A DNA stretch of 64,000 bases from Pyxidicoccus parkwaysis (GTDB lineage Bacteria; Myxococcota; Myxococcia; Myxococcales; Myxococcaceae). Location: assembly GCF_017301735.1 (NCBI RefSeq), contig NZ_CP071090.1, positions 5,074,001-5,138,000 on the forward strand, in the 5' to 3' direction. This document shows positions 25,880-39,544 of the stretch, piece after piece. The position numbers were made by a program, and so were the translations under genes. Under the pieces are notes generated by a model. The model searched no databases, was not told the origin of the DNA, and saw nothing but the letters and a program-made list of their open reading frames with translations. The first letter of the stretch is position 1, and the number at the start of each line of letters is the position of its first letter.

Positions 25880-26956
25880 ATGACAGGCCTCTTCACCCCC
25901 CTCGAGCTCCGGAAGAACGTCACCGCCCGCAACCGCATCTGGCTCGCGCCGCTGACGAACATGCAGAGCCACGCCGATGGCACGCTGTCCGAGGACGAGC
26001 TTCACTTCCTCGCCAAGCGCGCCGACGGCGGCTTCGGCCTCATCGAGACCTGCGCGGCCCACGTCACCCAGGACGGCAAGGCCTGGCCCGGTGAGCTCGG
26101 CGTCCACGATGACGCCATGCTCCCCGGCCTCACCCGCCTCGCCTCTCGGCTGCACTCAGGCGGCGCGCTCGTCTCCGCCCAGCTCTTCCACGGCGGCCTC
26201 CGCGCCGACCCCGCCGTCAGTGGCCTGGAGCGCTGGAGCGCCAGTGCCCACACCGACGACGACACCCGCTGCCGCGCCGGCACCGAGGCCGATATCCAGC
26301 GCGCCATCGACGCCTTCGCCGCCGCGGCCCGTCGCTGCGCCCAGGCCGGCTTCGACTCCGTCGAGCTCCACGGCGCCCACGGCTACCTGCTCTCCCAGTT
26401 CCTCAGCACCGTCTACAACCAGCGCACCGACGCCTGGGGCGGCTCCCTCGAAAACCGCGCCCGCCTCATCCGCGAAACCGTCCGGGCCGTCCGCCGCGCC
26501 GCCCCCTCTCTCGTCCTCGCCGTCCGCCTCTCCCCCGAGGACTTCGGCCAGGCCAAGGGGTTGGACCTCGACGAGACGCTCGACGTCGCCCGCATGCTCG
26601 CCGACGACGGCATGGACATCCTCCACCTCTCCCTCTGGCGCTCGGCCCTCAACACGAAGAAGCGCCCCGAGTCCCACGCCGTTCCCCTCTTCCGCACCGC
26701 CATCCCCTCCCACGTCCGCATCGTCGTCGCCGGTGCCATCTGGACGCGCGAGGAGGCCGAAGCTCAGCTCGCCCACGGCGCGGATGCCGTGGCCCTCGGC
26801 CGCGCCGCCATCGCCAACCACGACTGGCCCGAGCGCATCCGCCGAGACTCCGCCATCAATCGCATGCCTGTCGCCGCCGACACGCTCCGCGGCGAGGGCC
26901 TCTCCGACGGCTTCGTCAACTACATGCGCCAGTGGAAGACCTTCGTCGCCGCGTAG
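25880..26956 (+). CDS. old yellow enzyme family NADH:flavin oxidoreductase
   Basis: A 358-residue FMN TIM-barrel protein. ARNRIWLAPLTNMQSHADG is the first strand; the position taken by Cys26 in YqjM is Thr26 here, so the flavin environment differs from the enzyme at 952-2019. The substrate-binding pair is present in VELHGAHGYLLSQF, and DAWGGSLENR and VAGAIWTREEAE follow. AGGA precedes the chosen ATG; the frame stays open further upstream without a convincing start. A hairpin terminator lies 17 bases after its stop. It probably reduces activated alkenes or acts on a xenobiotic; the substrate is unknown. Confidence 0.85.
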   Translation: MTGLFTPLELRKNVTARNRIWLAPLTNMQSHADGTLSEDELHFLAKRADGGFGLIETCAAHVTQDGKAWPGELGVHDDAMLPGLTRLASRLHSGGALVSAQLFHGGLRADPAVSGLERWSASAHTDDDTRCRAGTEADIQRAIDAFAAAARRCAQAGFDSVELHGAHGYLLSQFLSTVYNQRTDAWGGSLENRARLIRETVRAVRRAAPSLVLAVRLSPEDFGQAKGLDLDETLDVARMLADDGMDILHLSLWRSALNTKKRPESHAVPLFRTAIPSHVRIVVAGAIWTREEAEAQLAHGADAVALGRAAIANHDWPERIRRDSAINRMPVAADTLRGEGLSDGFVNYMRQWKTFVAA

Positions 26957-26972
26957 TCCCCTGAAATGCACA

Positions 26973-27001
26973 CGGCCCCACTCCCAGGAGGAGCGGGGCC
27001 G
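26973..27001. terminator. hairpin between convergent genes
   Basis: CGGCCCCACTC pairs with GAGCGGGGCCG (11 bp, one mismatch, 7-base loop) between the ends of the ene-reductase-like gene and carB. It could serve both strands; there is no T-run. Confidence 0.55.
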
Positions 27002-27052
27002 CGTCACTTCACTTCCAGAGGCTTCGCTGCTGCTTCGCCCTAGCGGACACCG

Positions 27053-30322
<3,270 letters not shown>

Positions 30323-30445
30323 CGGGCCGCCCCCATACCAACGTCCGCCGCGACATGCACGGACTGTATTCGCGGCTGTCCGCTCGCAGGGACTCCGGAC
30401 CCGCTCGACGTCGTCTGCTAGGCTCCGCCCCTTTCCGGAGGTTCC

Positions 30446-31171
30446 ATGCGCCGCTGCTGGTCCCTGGCCCTGCTCGTCTCCTTCGCGTCCCCTGCTCTCG
30501 CCCAGGCTCCCGCCACTCCCGAGGCCGCTGCGCCTACGCCCGCTCCCGCCGCGGAGGCTCCCGCGCCCGAGGCACCCGTTCCTACTCCCGCGGCCCCGGC
30601 TCCCGCCGCGCCCGCGCCTCAGCGCCGCACTCAGGCCGCGCCGCCGCCCGCCCCCAAGCCGAGTCAGTCCGCGCCTGCTCCCTCGCCTGCCGCGCCCGCT
30701 CCCACACCCGCGGCCCCGGGGACCAGCCCGAGCCCCACGCTGATGCCGCAGCCGTATGTCCCGCTCGAGCAGCCGCTCCCCCGCGAGGAGCAGATTCGCA
30801 AGGACATCCGCGAGGACTCGCGCTTTCTCTTCCAGAGCCTGATTACCGGCGACGTGCGCAGCGCGGCTGGTGAGCTGATGTATCCGTTCCAGCTCGAGGA
30901 GAAGCGCTACGGCACCGCGGAGGAATTGGTGCTGGCGTGGGTGAAGCAGCTCCGGCTGAAGCGCACGGACCTCATCACCCTCTACGACATCGAGGTGCTG
31001 CCGCTCGCGGAGATGGAGAAGAAGTACGGCAAGGCGCCCGCGCGGCTGGGGCTGGATTTGCGCAACGAGAAGGACGTCTGGGCCGCCGTGGGCAACCTCT
31101 CCGGCCACCCCGGCATCTTCCTGTACCGCCCCTACCGCGATGAGTACCGCGCCTTCGCGTACACGGACTGA
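30446..31171 (+). CDS. secreted protein with Pro/Ala-rich N-terminal region
   Basis: A 241-residue protein with a signal peptide ([20 protein letters not shown]). Residues 21-105 are almost wholly Pro and Ala, a flexible linker. The C-terminal ~130 residues form a compact domain ([40 protein letters not shown]) I cannot assign. GGAGG lies just before the ATG. The stop abuts the aminotransferase stop on the other strand. Probably a periplasmic protein; no function is offered. Confidence 0.65.
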   Translation: MRRCWSLALLVSFASPALAQAPATPEAAAPTPAPAAEAPAPEAPVPTPAAPAPAAPAPQRRTQAAPPPAPKPSQSAPAPSPAAPAPTPAAPGTSPSPTLMPQPYVPLEQPLPREEQIRKDIREDSRFLFQSLITGDVRSAAGELMYPFQLEEKRYGTAEELVLAWVKQLRLKRTDLITLYDIEVLPLAEMEKKYGKAPARLGLDLRNEKDVWAAVGNLSGHPGIFLYRPYRDEYRAFAYTD

Positions 31172-32362
31172 CTAGGTGAGGGCCTTCACCAGCTCGCCCA
31201 GGCGGACGAGGCCCTTCTCCAGCACGGCGCGCGAGGTGGCGAAGCTCATGCGGATGTAGCCCTCGGCGCCGAACGGGTCTCCCGGCACCGCCGCGACGCG
31301 GAACTCGTCGAGGAGGATTTCCGACAGCTGCATGGAGCCCGTCACCGGCTTGCCCTTGAAGCTGCGGCCGTACAGCCCGCGCACGTCCGCGAGCGCGTAG
31401 AAGGCGCCCTCGGGCAGGCGGCACTTGATGCCATCCAGCGCGTTGAGGCCCGCAACGAAGAAGTCACGACGCGCGTGGTACTCCTTCGCCATGGCGGTGA
31501 CGGTGTCCGGCGGCCCGTTGAGCGCGGCGAGCGCCGCCTTCTGGCCGATGGACGAGGCGTTGGACGTGGACTGGTCCTGCACCAACTGCATGGCCGCAAT
31601 CAGGGGCCGGGGCCCGGCCACGTAGCCCATGCGCCAGCCCGTCATCGCGTGCGACTTGCTGAGCGCGTTGATGACCACCAGCCGGGGCACCAGGTCCGGG
31701 GCCACGTCGCTGATGCCCAGGCGCTCGTCGGTGTAGAGGAGCTTCTCGTAGATGTCGTCCGTGACGATGAAGCAGTCATGCGGGCGGAGCACGTCGGCGA
31801 TGCCCTGGAGCGCGGCGCGCGAGTACACGGCGCCGGTGGGGTTGCCCGGGCTGTTGATGATGACGGCGCGCGTGCGCGGGGTGAGCGCGCGGCGGATGGC
31901 GTCCGGGTCCGGCGCGAAGCCGTCCTCCTCGCGCGTGGGGACGATGACGGGCGTGGCGCCCGCCAGGTGCACCATGTCCGGGTAGCTCACCCAGTAGGGG
32001 GCGAAGATGAGGACCTCGTCGCCCTCGTCCAGCACGGCCTGGCAGAAGTTGTAGAGCGCCTGCTTGCCGCCGGACGTCACCAGCACCTGCTCCGGCGTGA
32101 AGCGCAGGCCGTTGTCGCGCTCGAGCTTGCGGCAGACGGCCTCGCGCAGCTCGGGGATGCCGTTGGTGGCCGTGTACTTGGTGAAGCCCGCGCGGATGGC
32201 GTCCACCGCGGCCTGCTTCACGTAGTCGGGTGTGTCGAAGTCCGGCTCGCCGGCCGCCAGCACCACCACGTCCACACCCTGGGCGGCGAGCGCCTTGGCG
32301 CGCGAGTTGAGAGCGAGCGTCGGAGACGGCTTGATGGCCTGGAGCCGGCGAGCGAGTTTCAT
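31172..32362 (-). CDS. class I/II aminotransferase (aspartate aminotransferase-like)
   Basis: A 396-residue PLP-dependent fold-type I enzyme. Typical motifs include the substrate loop VLAAGEPDFDTP, TSGGKQALYNF, the INSPGNPTGAVYSR stretch, the PLP-binding Lys in ALSKSHAMTGWRMG, and the C-terminal Arg in YIRMSFATS that binds the substrate carboxylate. These suit the bacterial aspartate/prephenate aminotransferase subgroup (AspB/AatA), transferring an amino group from aspartate to 2-oxoglutarate or prephenate. The ATG at 32362 begins MKLARRLQAIKPSPT, matching family N-termini. It lies 49 bases downstream of coaD, so may be in the same transcript. Confidence 0.9.
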   Translation of the reverse strand: MKLARRLQAIKPSPTLALNSRAKALAAQGVDVVVLAAGEPDFDTPDYVKQAAVDAIRAGFTKYTATNGIPELREAVCRKLERDNGLRFTPEQVLVTSGGKQALYNFCQAVLDEGDEVLIFAPYWVSYPDMVHLAGATPVIVPTREEDGFAPDPDAIRRALTPRTRAVIINSPGNPTGAVYSRAALQGIADVLRPHDCFIVTDDIYEKLLYTDERLGISDVAPDLVPRLVVINALSKSHAMTGWRMGYVAGPRPLIAAMQLVQDQSTSNASSIGQKAALAALNGPPDTVTAMAKEYHARRDFFVAGLNALDGIKCRLPEGAFYALADVRGLYGRSFKGKPVTGSMQLSEILLDEFRVAAVPGDPFGAEGYIRMSFATSRAVLEKGLVRLGELVKALT

Positions 32363-32411
32363 GGCCGCTTGCGTAGCCCGGGAGCGCCGGGCCGACAAGG
32401 GGTGAGACGCC

Positions 32412-32897
32412 CTACTTGTGTCCGGCGAACTTCGCCTTCAGCTTCTGATTCACATTGTCCGGCACGAGTCCTGTCACGTCGCCGCCAAACGAGGCCACCT
32501 CCCGGACGAGTTGCGAGGAGATGTAGAAGTAGTCCTCACCCGTCATCATGAAGACGGTCTCGATGTCCGGCGCCAGCTTGCGGTTCATGTTCGCGAGCTG
32601 GAACTCGTATTCGAAGTCGGACACAGCGCGCAGGCCGCGGATGATGACGCCCACGTTGCGCCGGCGCACGTAGTCCACCAGCAGACCGTGGAAGGCATCC
32701 ACCTCCACGCGCGGGTCATTGCCGCACGCGTCGGCGATGAGCTGGCGGCGCTCGTCCTCGGTGAAGAGGGGCGTCTTCTTCGGGTTCACCGCGATGGCCA
32801 CGATGAGCCGATCGAACATCTTCAGGCTGCGCTGGATGAGGCTCAGGTGCCCGTTGGTGAGCGGATCAAAAGAACCAGGATAGATGGCGGCCGGCAT
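32412..32897 (-). CDS. coaD: phosphopantetheine adenylyltransferase
   Basis: A 161-residue enzyme of coenzyme A synthesis that joins 4'-phosphopantetheine to AMP from ATP. The nucleotidyltransferase motif [14 protein letters not shown] (with the T/HxGH signature) is near residue 8, the [12 protein letters not shown] motif lies near residue 88, and the C-terminal ISSQLVRE motif binds ATP. Length is standard. It follows rsmD by 45 bases, the widespread rsmD-coaD order. Confidence 0.96.
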   Translation of the reverse strand: MPAAIYPGSFDPLTNGHLSLIQRSLKMFDRLIVAIAVNPKKTPLFTEDERRQLIADACGNDPRVEVDAFHGLLVDYVRRRNVGVIIRGLRAVSDFEYEFQLANMNRKLAPDIETVFMMTGEDYFYISSQLVREVASFGGDVTGLVPDNVNQKLKAKFAGHK

Positions 32898-32942
32898 GCG
32901 ACAGGGAGTCTCGGACGCCCCCGCCAGCCGGTCAAGGAATGC

Positions 32943-33500
32943 TCAAGGCGCCCGGTAGAAGCTGACCAGGGTGTCCCCGAAGCGGCGCTGGTCCTCCCGG
33001 GTGAGCCCGGCATGCGACTCCGGCGCGGGCTCCCGCTTGTCGTGCTCGACGATGACCATTCCGGACGGTGCCACCAGCCCCGCGCCCGTTACTCCCTCCA
33101 GCACCGTCTCCACCACACGCGCCGCGTAGGGCGGGTCCGCGAAGATGAGCTCGAAGCGCTCGCCGCGCTTGCCCAGCGTGTCCAGCGCCCGGGCGACGGG
33201 CTGCGCGAGCAACTCCACCTGCGAGGTGAAGCCGAGGTGGTTGGTGTTCTCCCGGCAGAGGGCCTGGGCCTCGCGGTCCTGGTCCACCAGCACGGCGCGC
33301 CCGGCGCCACGGGAGATGGCCTCCAGGCCCAGCGCCCCGGTACCGGCGTAGAGGTCCAGCACGGACTGGCCGTCCAGGAACTGGCCCAGCATGTTGAAGA
33401 GCGTCTCCCGGACGCGGTCCGCCGTGGGACGGATGTGCCGCGACGTCGGCTTGGGGCCGGCCAGCGCGCGGCCCTTCGCGGTGCCTGCCACGATTCGCAT
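32943..33500 (-). CDS. rsmD: 16S rRNA (guanine(966)-N(2))-methyltransferase
   Basis: A 185-residue SAM-dependent methyltransferase. MRIVAGTAKGRAL and RPTADRVRETLFN are the family's N-terminal signature, VLDLYAGTGALGLE binds SAM, and FADPPYAA is the DPPY catalytic motif for the exocyclic amine of guanine. The enzyme modifies helix 31 of 16S rRNA in the small subunit. It lies directly upstream of coaD and 25 bases downstream of the 33526 gene, all on the minus strand. Confidence 0.95.
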   Translation of the reverse strand: MRIVAGTAKGRALAGPKPTSRHIRPTADRVRETLFNMLGQFLDGQSVLDLYAGTGALGLEAISRGAGRAVLVDQDREAQALCRENTNHLGFTSQVELLAQPVARALDTLGKRGERFELIFADPPYAARVVETVLEGVTGAGLVAPSGMVIVEHDKREPAPESHAGLTREDQRRFGDTLVSFYRAP

Positions 33501-33525
33501 GGAGGGCTTCTACACCGGCTCGCGG

Positions 33526-34563
33526 CTAATCGCCCCGGTTCTGCGCGAGGAAGCGCATGGACGTCTGTCCCGAGCGTGTGGCACCCAGCGCGGAGAGCAC
33601 CTCCACCGCCTCCGCGAAGGACAGGGCCTCCAGGCGCTCGCGCGCGGCGGAGGTCAGCGGCGGGAGTTGCTCCTCCAGGACGCTGAGCAGCTCTCCGGGG
33701 GGCAGGCCCGCGGCGGCGGCCTTCTCCTCCACGCTCGCGCGCGACTCCGGCGGCCAGGCGCCCAGGGCGAGCCGCTCGAAGCCGCCTACGCAGTCCACCT
33801 TGCGGGCCCCGGCCGCGACGTAGGTGGGCAGGGCCCGGGGCGCGCCCGCGCCGACCTCGCCCACCGTCACCACCGCGTCGTAGTCCGCGGCCAGGTCCAC
33901 CAGTCGCCGCAGCAGCGCCACGTCCGGCTCGCCCTCGCCGAGCGCCGCCTCCGCGATGCGCACGAAGCGTACCGGCACCTTCCACTGGCGCAGGCCCTCC
34001 AGCAGCGTCCGGTACGCGTCCAGCGGGTCCGCGCTGGAGGAGGCCGGGGCCGTCAGTTCCAGCGACAGCTCGCGCTCCGACACCGGGCCCGCCAGCACGT
34101 TCAGCGCTTCCACGGCCGCGTAGGAGTCCAGGCGGGACAGGTCCAGCGACACCAGCGTGAAGCCCGCATCCACCACGCGGAAGAGGCCTTCCTGCAAGGG
34201 GCCCAGTGCGTCTCCATCCACTCGGGCCACGCGCACCGGGCCGGCCTGGAGGAAGAGGGGCCGCGAGTGCTCGGCCTCCACGGCGGCCTCGTGGACGGCG
34301 GCGACGAAGCGCTCCGCCGCGCCCCGGTCCGAGAGCGGATGCGGACAGGCGAGGCCCAGAATCGCGTCCTCCGCCCGCGCCGCGCGCAACAGGCCCGGCA
34401 GCGAGCCCTTGGCCTGCACCGGCAGACACGGCAGCGCCACCGGCGCGCGGTCCAGGGCGCGCAGCAATTCGCGCGGGTTCAGCAATGGAATGCGCGAGCC
34501 GGCGCCCACCCGGGCCACCGTGTTCCCCGGCCGCAACGACAGCACCTTGTCCAGCACGCTCAT
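33526..34563 (-). CDS. conserved protein, aldolase-like TIM-barrel suspected
   Basis: A 345-residue cytoplasmic protein starting MSVLDKVLSLRPGN. The alternation of short hydrophobic strands and helices (AILGLACPHPLSD; GFTLVSLDLSRLD; RELSLELTAP; DAVVTVGEVGAG; YVAAGARKVDC) reads like a TIM barrel, and the order loosely recalls class II aldolase non-catalytic subunits of the GatZ type. No complete catalytic motif is identified. It heads the run 33526-rsmD-coaD-aminotransferase on the minus strand. The helical C-terminus (LSSAARERLEALSFAEAVEV-like) could bind a partner. Function unknown. Confidence 0.5.
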   Translation of the reverse strand: MSVLDKVLSLRPGNTVARVGAGSRIPLLNPRELLRALDRAPVALPCLPVQAKGSLPGLLRAARAEDAILGLACPHPLSDRGAAERFVAAVHEAAVEAEHSRPLFLQAGPVRVARVDGDALGPLQEGLFRVVDAGFTLVSLDLSRLDSYAAVEALNVLAGPVSERELSLELTAPASSSADPLDAYRTLLEGLRQWKVPVRFVRIAEAALGEGEPDVALLRRLVDLAADYDAVVTVGEVGAGAPRALPTYVAAGARKVDCVGGFERLALGAWPPESRASVEEKAAAAGLPPGELLSVLEEQLPPLTSAARERLEALSFAEAVEVLSALGATRSGQTSMRFLAQNRGD

Positions 34564-34742
34564 GGGCCGCGGAGGATTGTCCGCCTGTCCCGCCATCGCA
34601 AGACGAACCGGCCTCGAGCGTCCGTTCCGCTACGCGTGCCTGCCCGTGAGGGTGACGGGCCCAGGCGCCCCGCCCCACCGGCAGCGCGTGGGTTGCGCGT
34701 CACTCTCCTGTCCACCAGGGTGGCGGATCGCCGCGTTCCGAC

Positions 34743-35498
34743 TCAGAACATGCCGACGAGCCCGCCGAGCACTCCGCCGTCCTTCGTCGTCGAGGCCACG
34801 GGCACCAGGCTCGGGGCCTCCTTGGACCAGCGGGTCGACGGAGCGAAGCCCGCGAGGGCATGAGAGAGCTCGTAGGCGGTCATGGCCCCCGCGAGTGGCA
34901 GCAGCAGGGCCGTGAAGGTGCGGGCAGTGTTGTTCAGCCTGTCATCCGCCGTTCCGAACATGAGAAGCGCGCCTCCCGTCCCCAACCCCGCTCCCGCCAT
35001 GGTGGCCAGGAAGTCACCCTGCCCGCCCATGAGACGGCCCGCCGTGTACACCCCCAGCCCAGAGCACAGGCCCGCGCCCAGCACGGCCTCCGTGGAGTAG
35101 TCCTTCGCGCAGCCCTCGCACCTGCTGTTGGGACTGCCGGGGAACAGCGCCTGCCCCGTGAAGAGGCCCGCCACGGAGGCACCTCCACCGATGAACACCT
35201 CCGCCGCGACCCGGCGGGCGACCCGACCGGGCCCGAGGGGGCGCGACGTCACTTCGGCTGGGGCCTCGTCAACGGAAGGCCTCTCCTCCCGCAGCGGCGC
35301 ATCCGAGACGGGGCCGGCACCGTCGGCCCGAGACGTGCTGTCCGCCGGAGCGTCCGGCACGGAGTCCCGAACGGCGGAGGCCGCCACCTCGAGCCTGGGT
35401 TCCTGGACGGCGGAGGCCGCCGCCGTCGGGGCCTCCTGCGAGCGTCCCACCGCGGGAGCCAGCACACAGCACAGCGCGAACGAGAGCAGCCGCGACAT
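34743..35498 (-). CDS. exported Ala/Gly-rich protein, unknown
   Basis: A 251-residue protein with a signal peptide (MSRLLSFALCCVLAPAVGRS) and an Ala/Ser/Pro-rich stretch to about residue 95. The remainder has three or four small-residue hydrophobic segments (VFIGGGASVAGLFTGQ; AGRLMGGQGDFLATMAGAGL; LLPLAGAMTAYELSHAL), with a CEGC pair. Glycine-zipper-like helices suggest an outer-membrane or membrane-embedded protein. No family is recognised and neighbours give no clue. Confidence 0.5.
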   Translation of the reverse strand: MSRLLSFALCCVLAPAVGRSQEAPTAAASAVQEPRLEVAASAVRDSVPDAPADSTSRADGAGPVSDAPLREERPSVDEAPAEVTSRPLGPGRVARRVAAEVFIGGGASVAGLFTGQALFPGSPNSRCEGCAKDYSTEAVLGAGLCSGLGVYTAGRLMGGQGDFLATMAGAGLGTGGALLMFGTADDRLNNTARTFTALLLPLAGAMTAYELSHALAGFAPSTRWSKEAPSLVPVASTTKDGGVLGGLVGMF

Positions 35499-35615
35499 GG
35501 CAACGACCTCGGGGAGCGCGGCCCGTCCGGCCCTCCGGCCCGCGCATGGGCCCTTACTTACCTGGACCCGGACTCCGAGTCACGCCACCTGGCCCACACC
35601 GTGCGGCTGTCGCGT

Positions 35616-36626
35616 TCAGTGGACCTCGCCCATGTGGGCGTAGGTCTCGCTCTCGATTTGAATCGTGGTGTGGTCGATGCCGAAGCGGTCGTACAGCTCG
35701 TGCTTCACCGCCGAGAGAATCGCGTCGTTGTTGCAGACCATGGGGTCCTGCACCACGAGGTGCGCCGACAGCGCGTACACACCGCTGGAGATGGTCCACA
35801 CGTGCAGGTCATGCACGGCCGTCACGCCGCTCACCTTCAGCATGATGTCCCGGATGTGCGCCATGTCCACGTGCGCGGGCACCGCCTCCATCAGCACGTC
35901 CACCGCGTCACGCACCAGCCGCACCGCGCCAACCACGATGACCACGGAGATGACCACCGAGATGAGCGGGTCCACCACGTACCAGCCGGTGAACGCCATG
36001 ATGCCCGCGCCGATGAGCACGCCCACCGACGACAGCGTGTCCCCCAGCACGTGCAGGAACGCGCCCCGCACGTTCATGGAGTGCGTCCGGTGCAGGAAGC
36101 CCAGCGCGCCCAGGTTCGCCACCAGACCCACCGTGGCCACCAGCGCCATGGGCTTCAGGTCCACCACCGCCGGCGCGCGGAAGCGCTCCCACGCCTCCAC
36201 CAGGATGAAGACCGTGATGCCCAGCAGCAGCACGCCGTTGAGCAGCGCGCTCAGGATCTCCATCCGGTAGTAGCCGTACGTCTTCTTCACGTCCGCGGGC
36301 TTCTCCGCGAACCACAGCGCCAACAGGCTGAGCGCCAGCGCGGACACGTCCGTCAGCATGTGGCCCGCGTCGGACAAGAGGGCCAGCGAGTTCGTCAGAT
36401 AGCCGCCCACCGCCTCCGCCAGCGCGATGGTCGCCGTGAGGACCAGCGCGAAGATCAGCCGGGTCCGGTCCTTCCTCCGCTCCTCCGCCAGGCTCCCCTT
36501 CCGGGGACCGTGCCCATGGCCGTGCCCATGTCCATGGTGGTGATGGTGCGAGTGGTCGTGCCCCTCGCCGTGCTCATGCTCGTGGCCGTGGCTGGATCCA
36601 CCGCGCGTGTGAGTGGAGGTAGTCAC
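35616..36626 (-). CDS. cation diffusion facilitator (zinc-type) exporter
   Basis: A 336-residue CDF transporter that would export Zn(II) or related ions against protons. The N-terminus has a long His-rich metal-sensing tail (HGHEHEHGEGHDHSHHHHHG) before six transmembrane helices. The transport site motifs are SDAGHMLTDVSAL in helix 2 and HVLGDTLSSVG in helix 5. The cytoplasmic C-terminal domain (VTAVHDLHVWTISSGVYALS) matches the ZitB/CzcD type. It diverges from the PocR-type activator gene over 110 bases. Metal specificity is inferred from subfamily resemblance. Confidence 0.92.
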   Translation of the reverse strand: MTTSTHTRGGSSHGHEHEHGEGHDHSHHHHHGHGHGHGHGPRKGSLAEERRKDRTRLIFALVLTATIALAEAVGGYLTNSLALLSDAGHMLTDVSALALSLLALWFAEKPADVKKTYGYYRMEILSALLNGVLLLGITVFILVEAWERFRAPAVVDLKPMALVATVGLVANLGALGFLHRTHSMNVRGAFLHVLGDTLSSVGVLIGAGIMAFTGWYVVDPLISVVISVVIVVGAVRLVRDAVDVLMEAVPAHVDMAHIRDIMLKVSGVTAVHDLHVWTISSGVYALSAHLVVQDPMVCNNDAILSAVKHELYDRFGIDHTTIQIESETYAHMGEVH

Positions 36627-36736
36627 GTGAGAGAGGGATGCGGATAAAGCCCGGTCATGGGGTATGAGAGACGAGGATTCGAGTTCCGGCGACCCGGTGT
36701 CCCCAGCCCCGAGCGAGGGGGCGCACGGAGGTAGGG

Positions 36737-38316
<1,580 letters not shown>

Positions 38317-38320
<4 letters not shown>

Positions 38321-39300
38321 GCCCCGAAGCGCTCTACTTCCATCAGGACATGCTGCGCGTCCCCGACGGCGCGGAGCTGTACTACCAGTCCACCGGTGAC
38401 GGCCTGCCCGGCATGGTGCTGTGCGACGGCCTGGGCTGCGACGGCTTCGCGTGGAAGTACCTGGCCCCCTTCCTCGCCCGCCGCCACCGCGTGCTGCGTT
38501 GGCACTACCGGGGGCATGGCCGCTCCGGCATTCCAGATGACCGCACGCGCATCGGCATGCTGTACACGTGCGATGACTTACGCCGCATCATGGACGCCGC
38601 GGGCCTGGAGCGCGCCGTCGTCTTCGGCCACTCCATGGGCGTGCAGGTGGCGCTGGAGTTCCACCGCCGCTACGCCAGCCGCGTGGCCGGGCTCGTCCTG
38701 GTGTGCGGCAGCTACGGCAACCCGCTGGACACCTTCCACGACTCCACCGTCCTCAAGCGCCTCTTCCCGCTCATCCGCCGCGTGGTGGAGCGCTACCCGG
38801 AGGAGTCCGCGCGCATCATCCACGCCGCGCTCCGCACCGAGCTCACGGTGCAGCTCGCAATCACCCTGGAGATGAACCGCGAGCGCATCGCCCGCAACGA
38901 CCTGGCCCCCTACTTCGACCACCTGGCCCGCATGGACCCCGTCGTCTTCGTGCGCACGCTGGACTCGCTGTCCGAGCACAACGCGTGGGACCACCTGCCC
39001 CACGTGGACGTGCCCACCCTGGTCGTCGCGGGCGAGCGCGACAGGTTCACCCCCGGGTGGATTTCCCGGAAGATGGCCGACCGGATTCCGGGCGCTGAGT
39101 TGCTCCTCATCCCGGAGGGCACCCACACCGCCCCCCTGGAGGCGCCCGGGCAGGTGGAGGTGCGGGTGGAGCGCTTCCTCCGCGAGCGGCTGGGCGTGCG
39201 CACGGCCGCCAGCCCGCCCCCCGCTCCGCTGGAGGCGGAATCGCCGTCCGAGGCCCCGGAGGCTCCGGGCAAGGCGGCCGCCTCGTCCCCCGGCTCCTGA
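38317..39300 (+). CDS. alpha/beta-fold hydrolase
   Basis: A 327-residue cytoplasmic serine hydrolase. GLGCDGFAWKYL gives the oxyanion region, RWHYRGHGRSG the strand 4 motif, GHSMGVQVALE the nucleophile elbow (Ser), VVAGERDRFTP the acid strand and EGTHTAPLE the catalytic His. The last ~35 residues are a Pro/Ala/Glu tail. Its ATG overlaps the stop of the sigma-54 activator, so the two are co-translated; the hydrolase may make or remove the activator's ligand, or act in the same pathway. Substrate unknown. Confidence 0.85.
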
Positions 39301-39544
39301 GCTTCGTATCAGCCAGGTCACAGCGCCGGTGTGGGAGAAACGGCGCGCCTCAGACGTTGTACTGCGGGTCGCGAGAAGCCGCGGCATTTGGGGGCCGAAA
39401 AGGGCCGCCCGGCTGCCGGGCTTCCACGTTCATTGCAGGAGGCGCACTCGCGGCATATAAGCGCCCGCCTTCCGGGTTCCAGTGGGGTTCGGAAGCCCCG
39501 GGCGCTTCGGGCGCTCCCCCACCTTTCATCTCAGTTCGGTCCGT

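Noticed and set aside
30530..30740. Pro/Ala-coding low-complexity run resembling a repeat or frameshifted region
   Set aside because: It is a normal linker within the secreted protein at 30446-31171, in frame with a signal peptide and a folded C-terminal domain.
36480..36605. Tandem-repeat-like GTGCCCATG units
   Set aside because: They are explained by the His-rich N-terminal tail of the CDF transporter and are not a separate repeat array.
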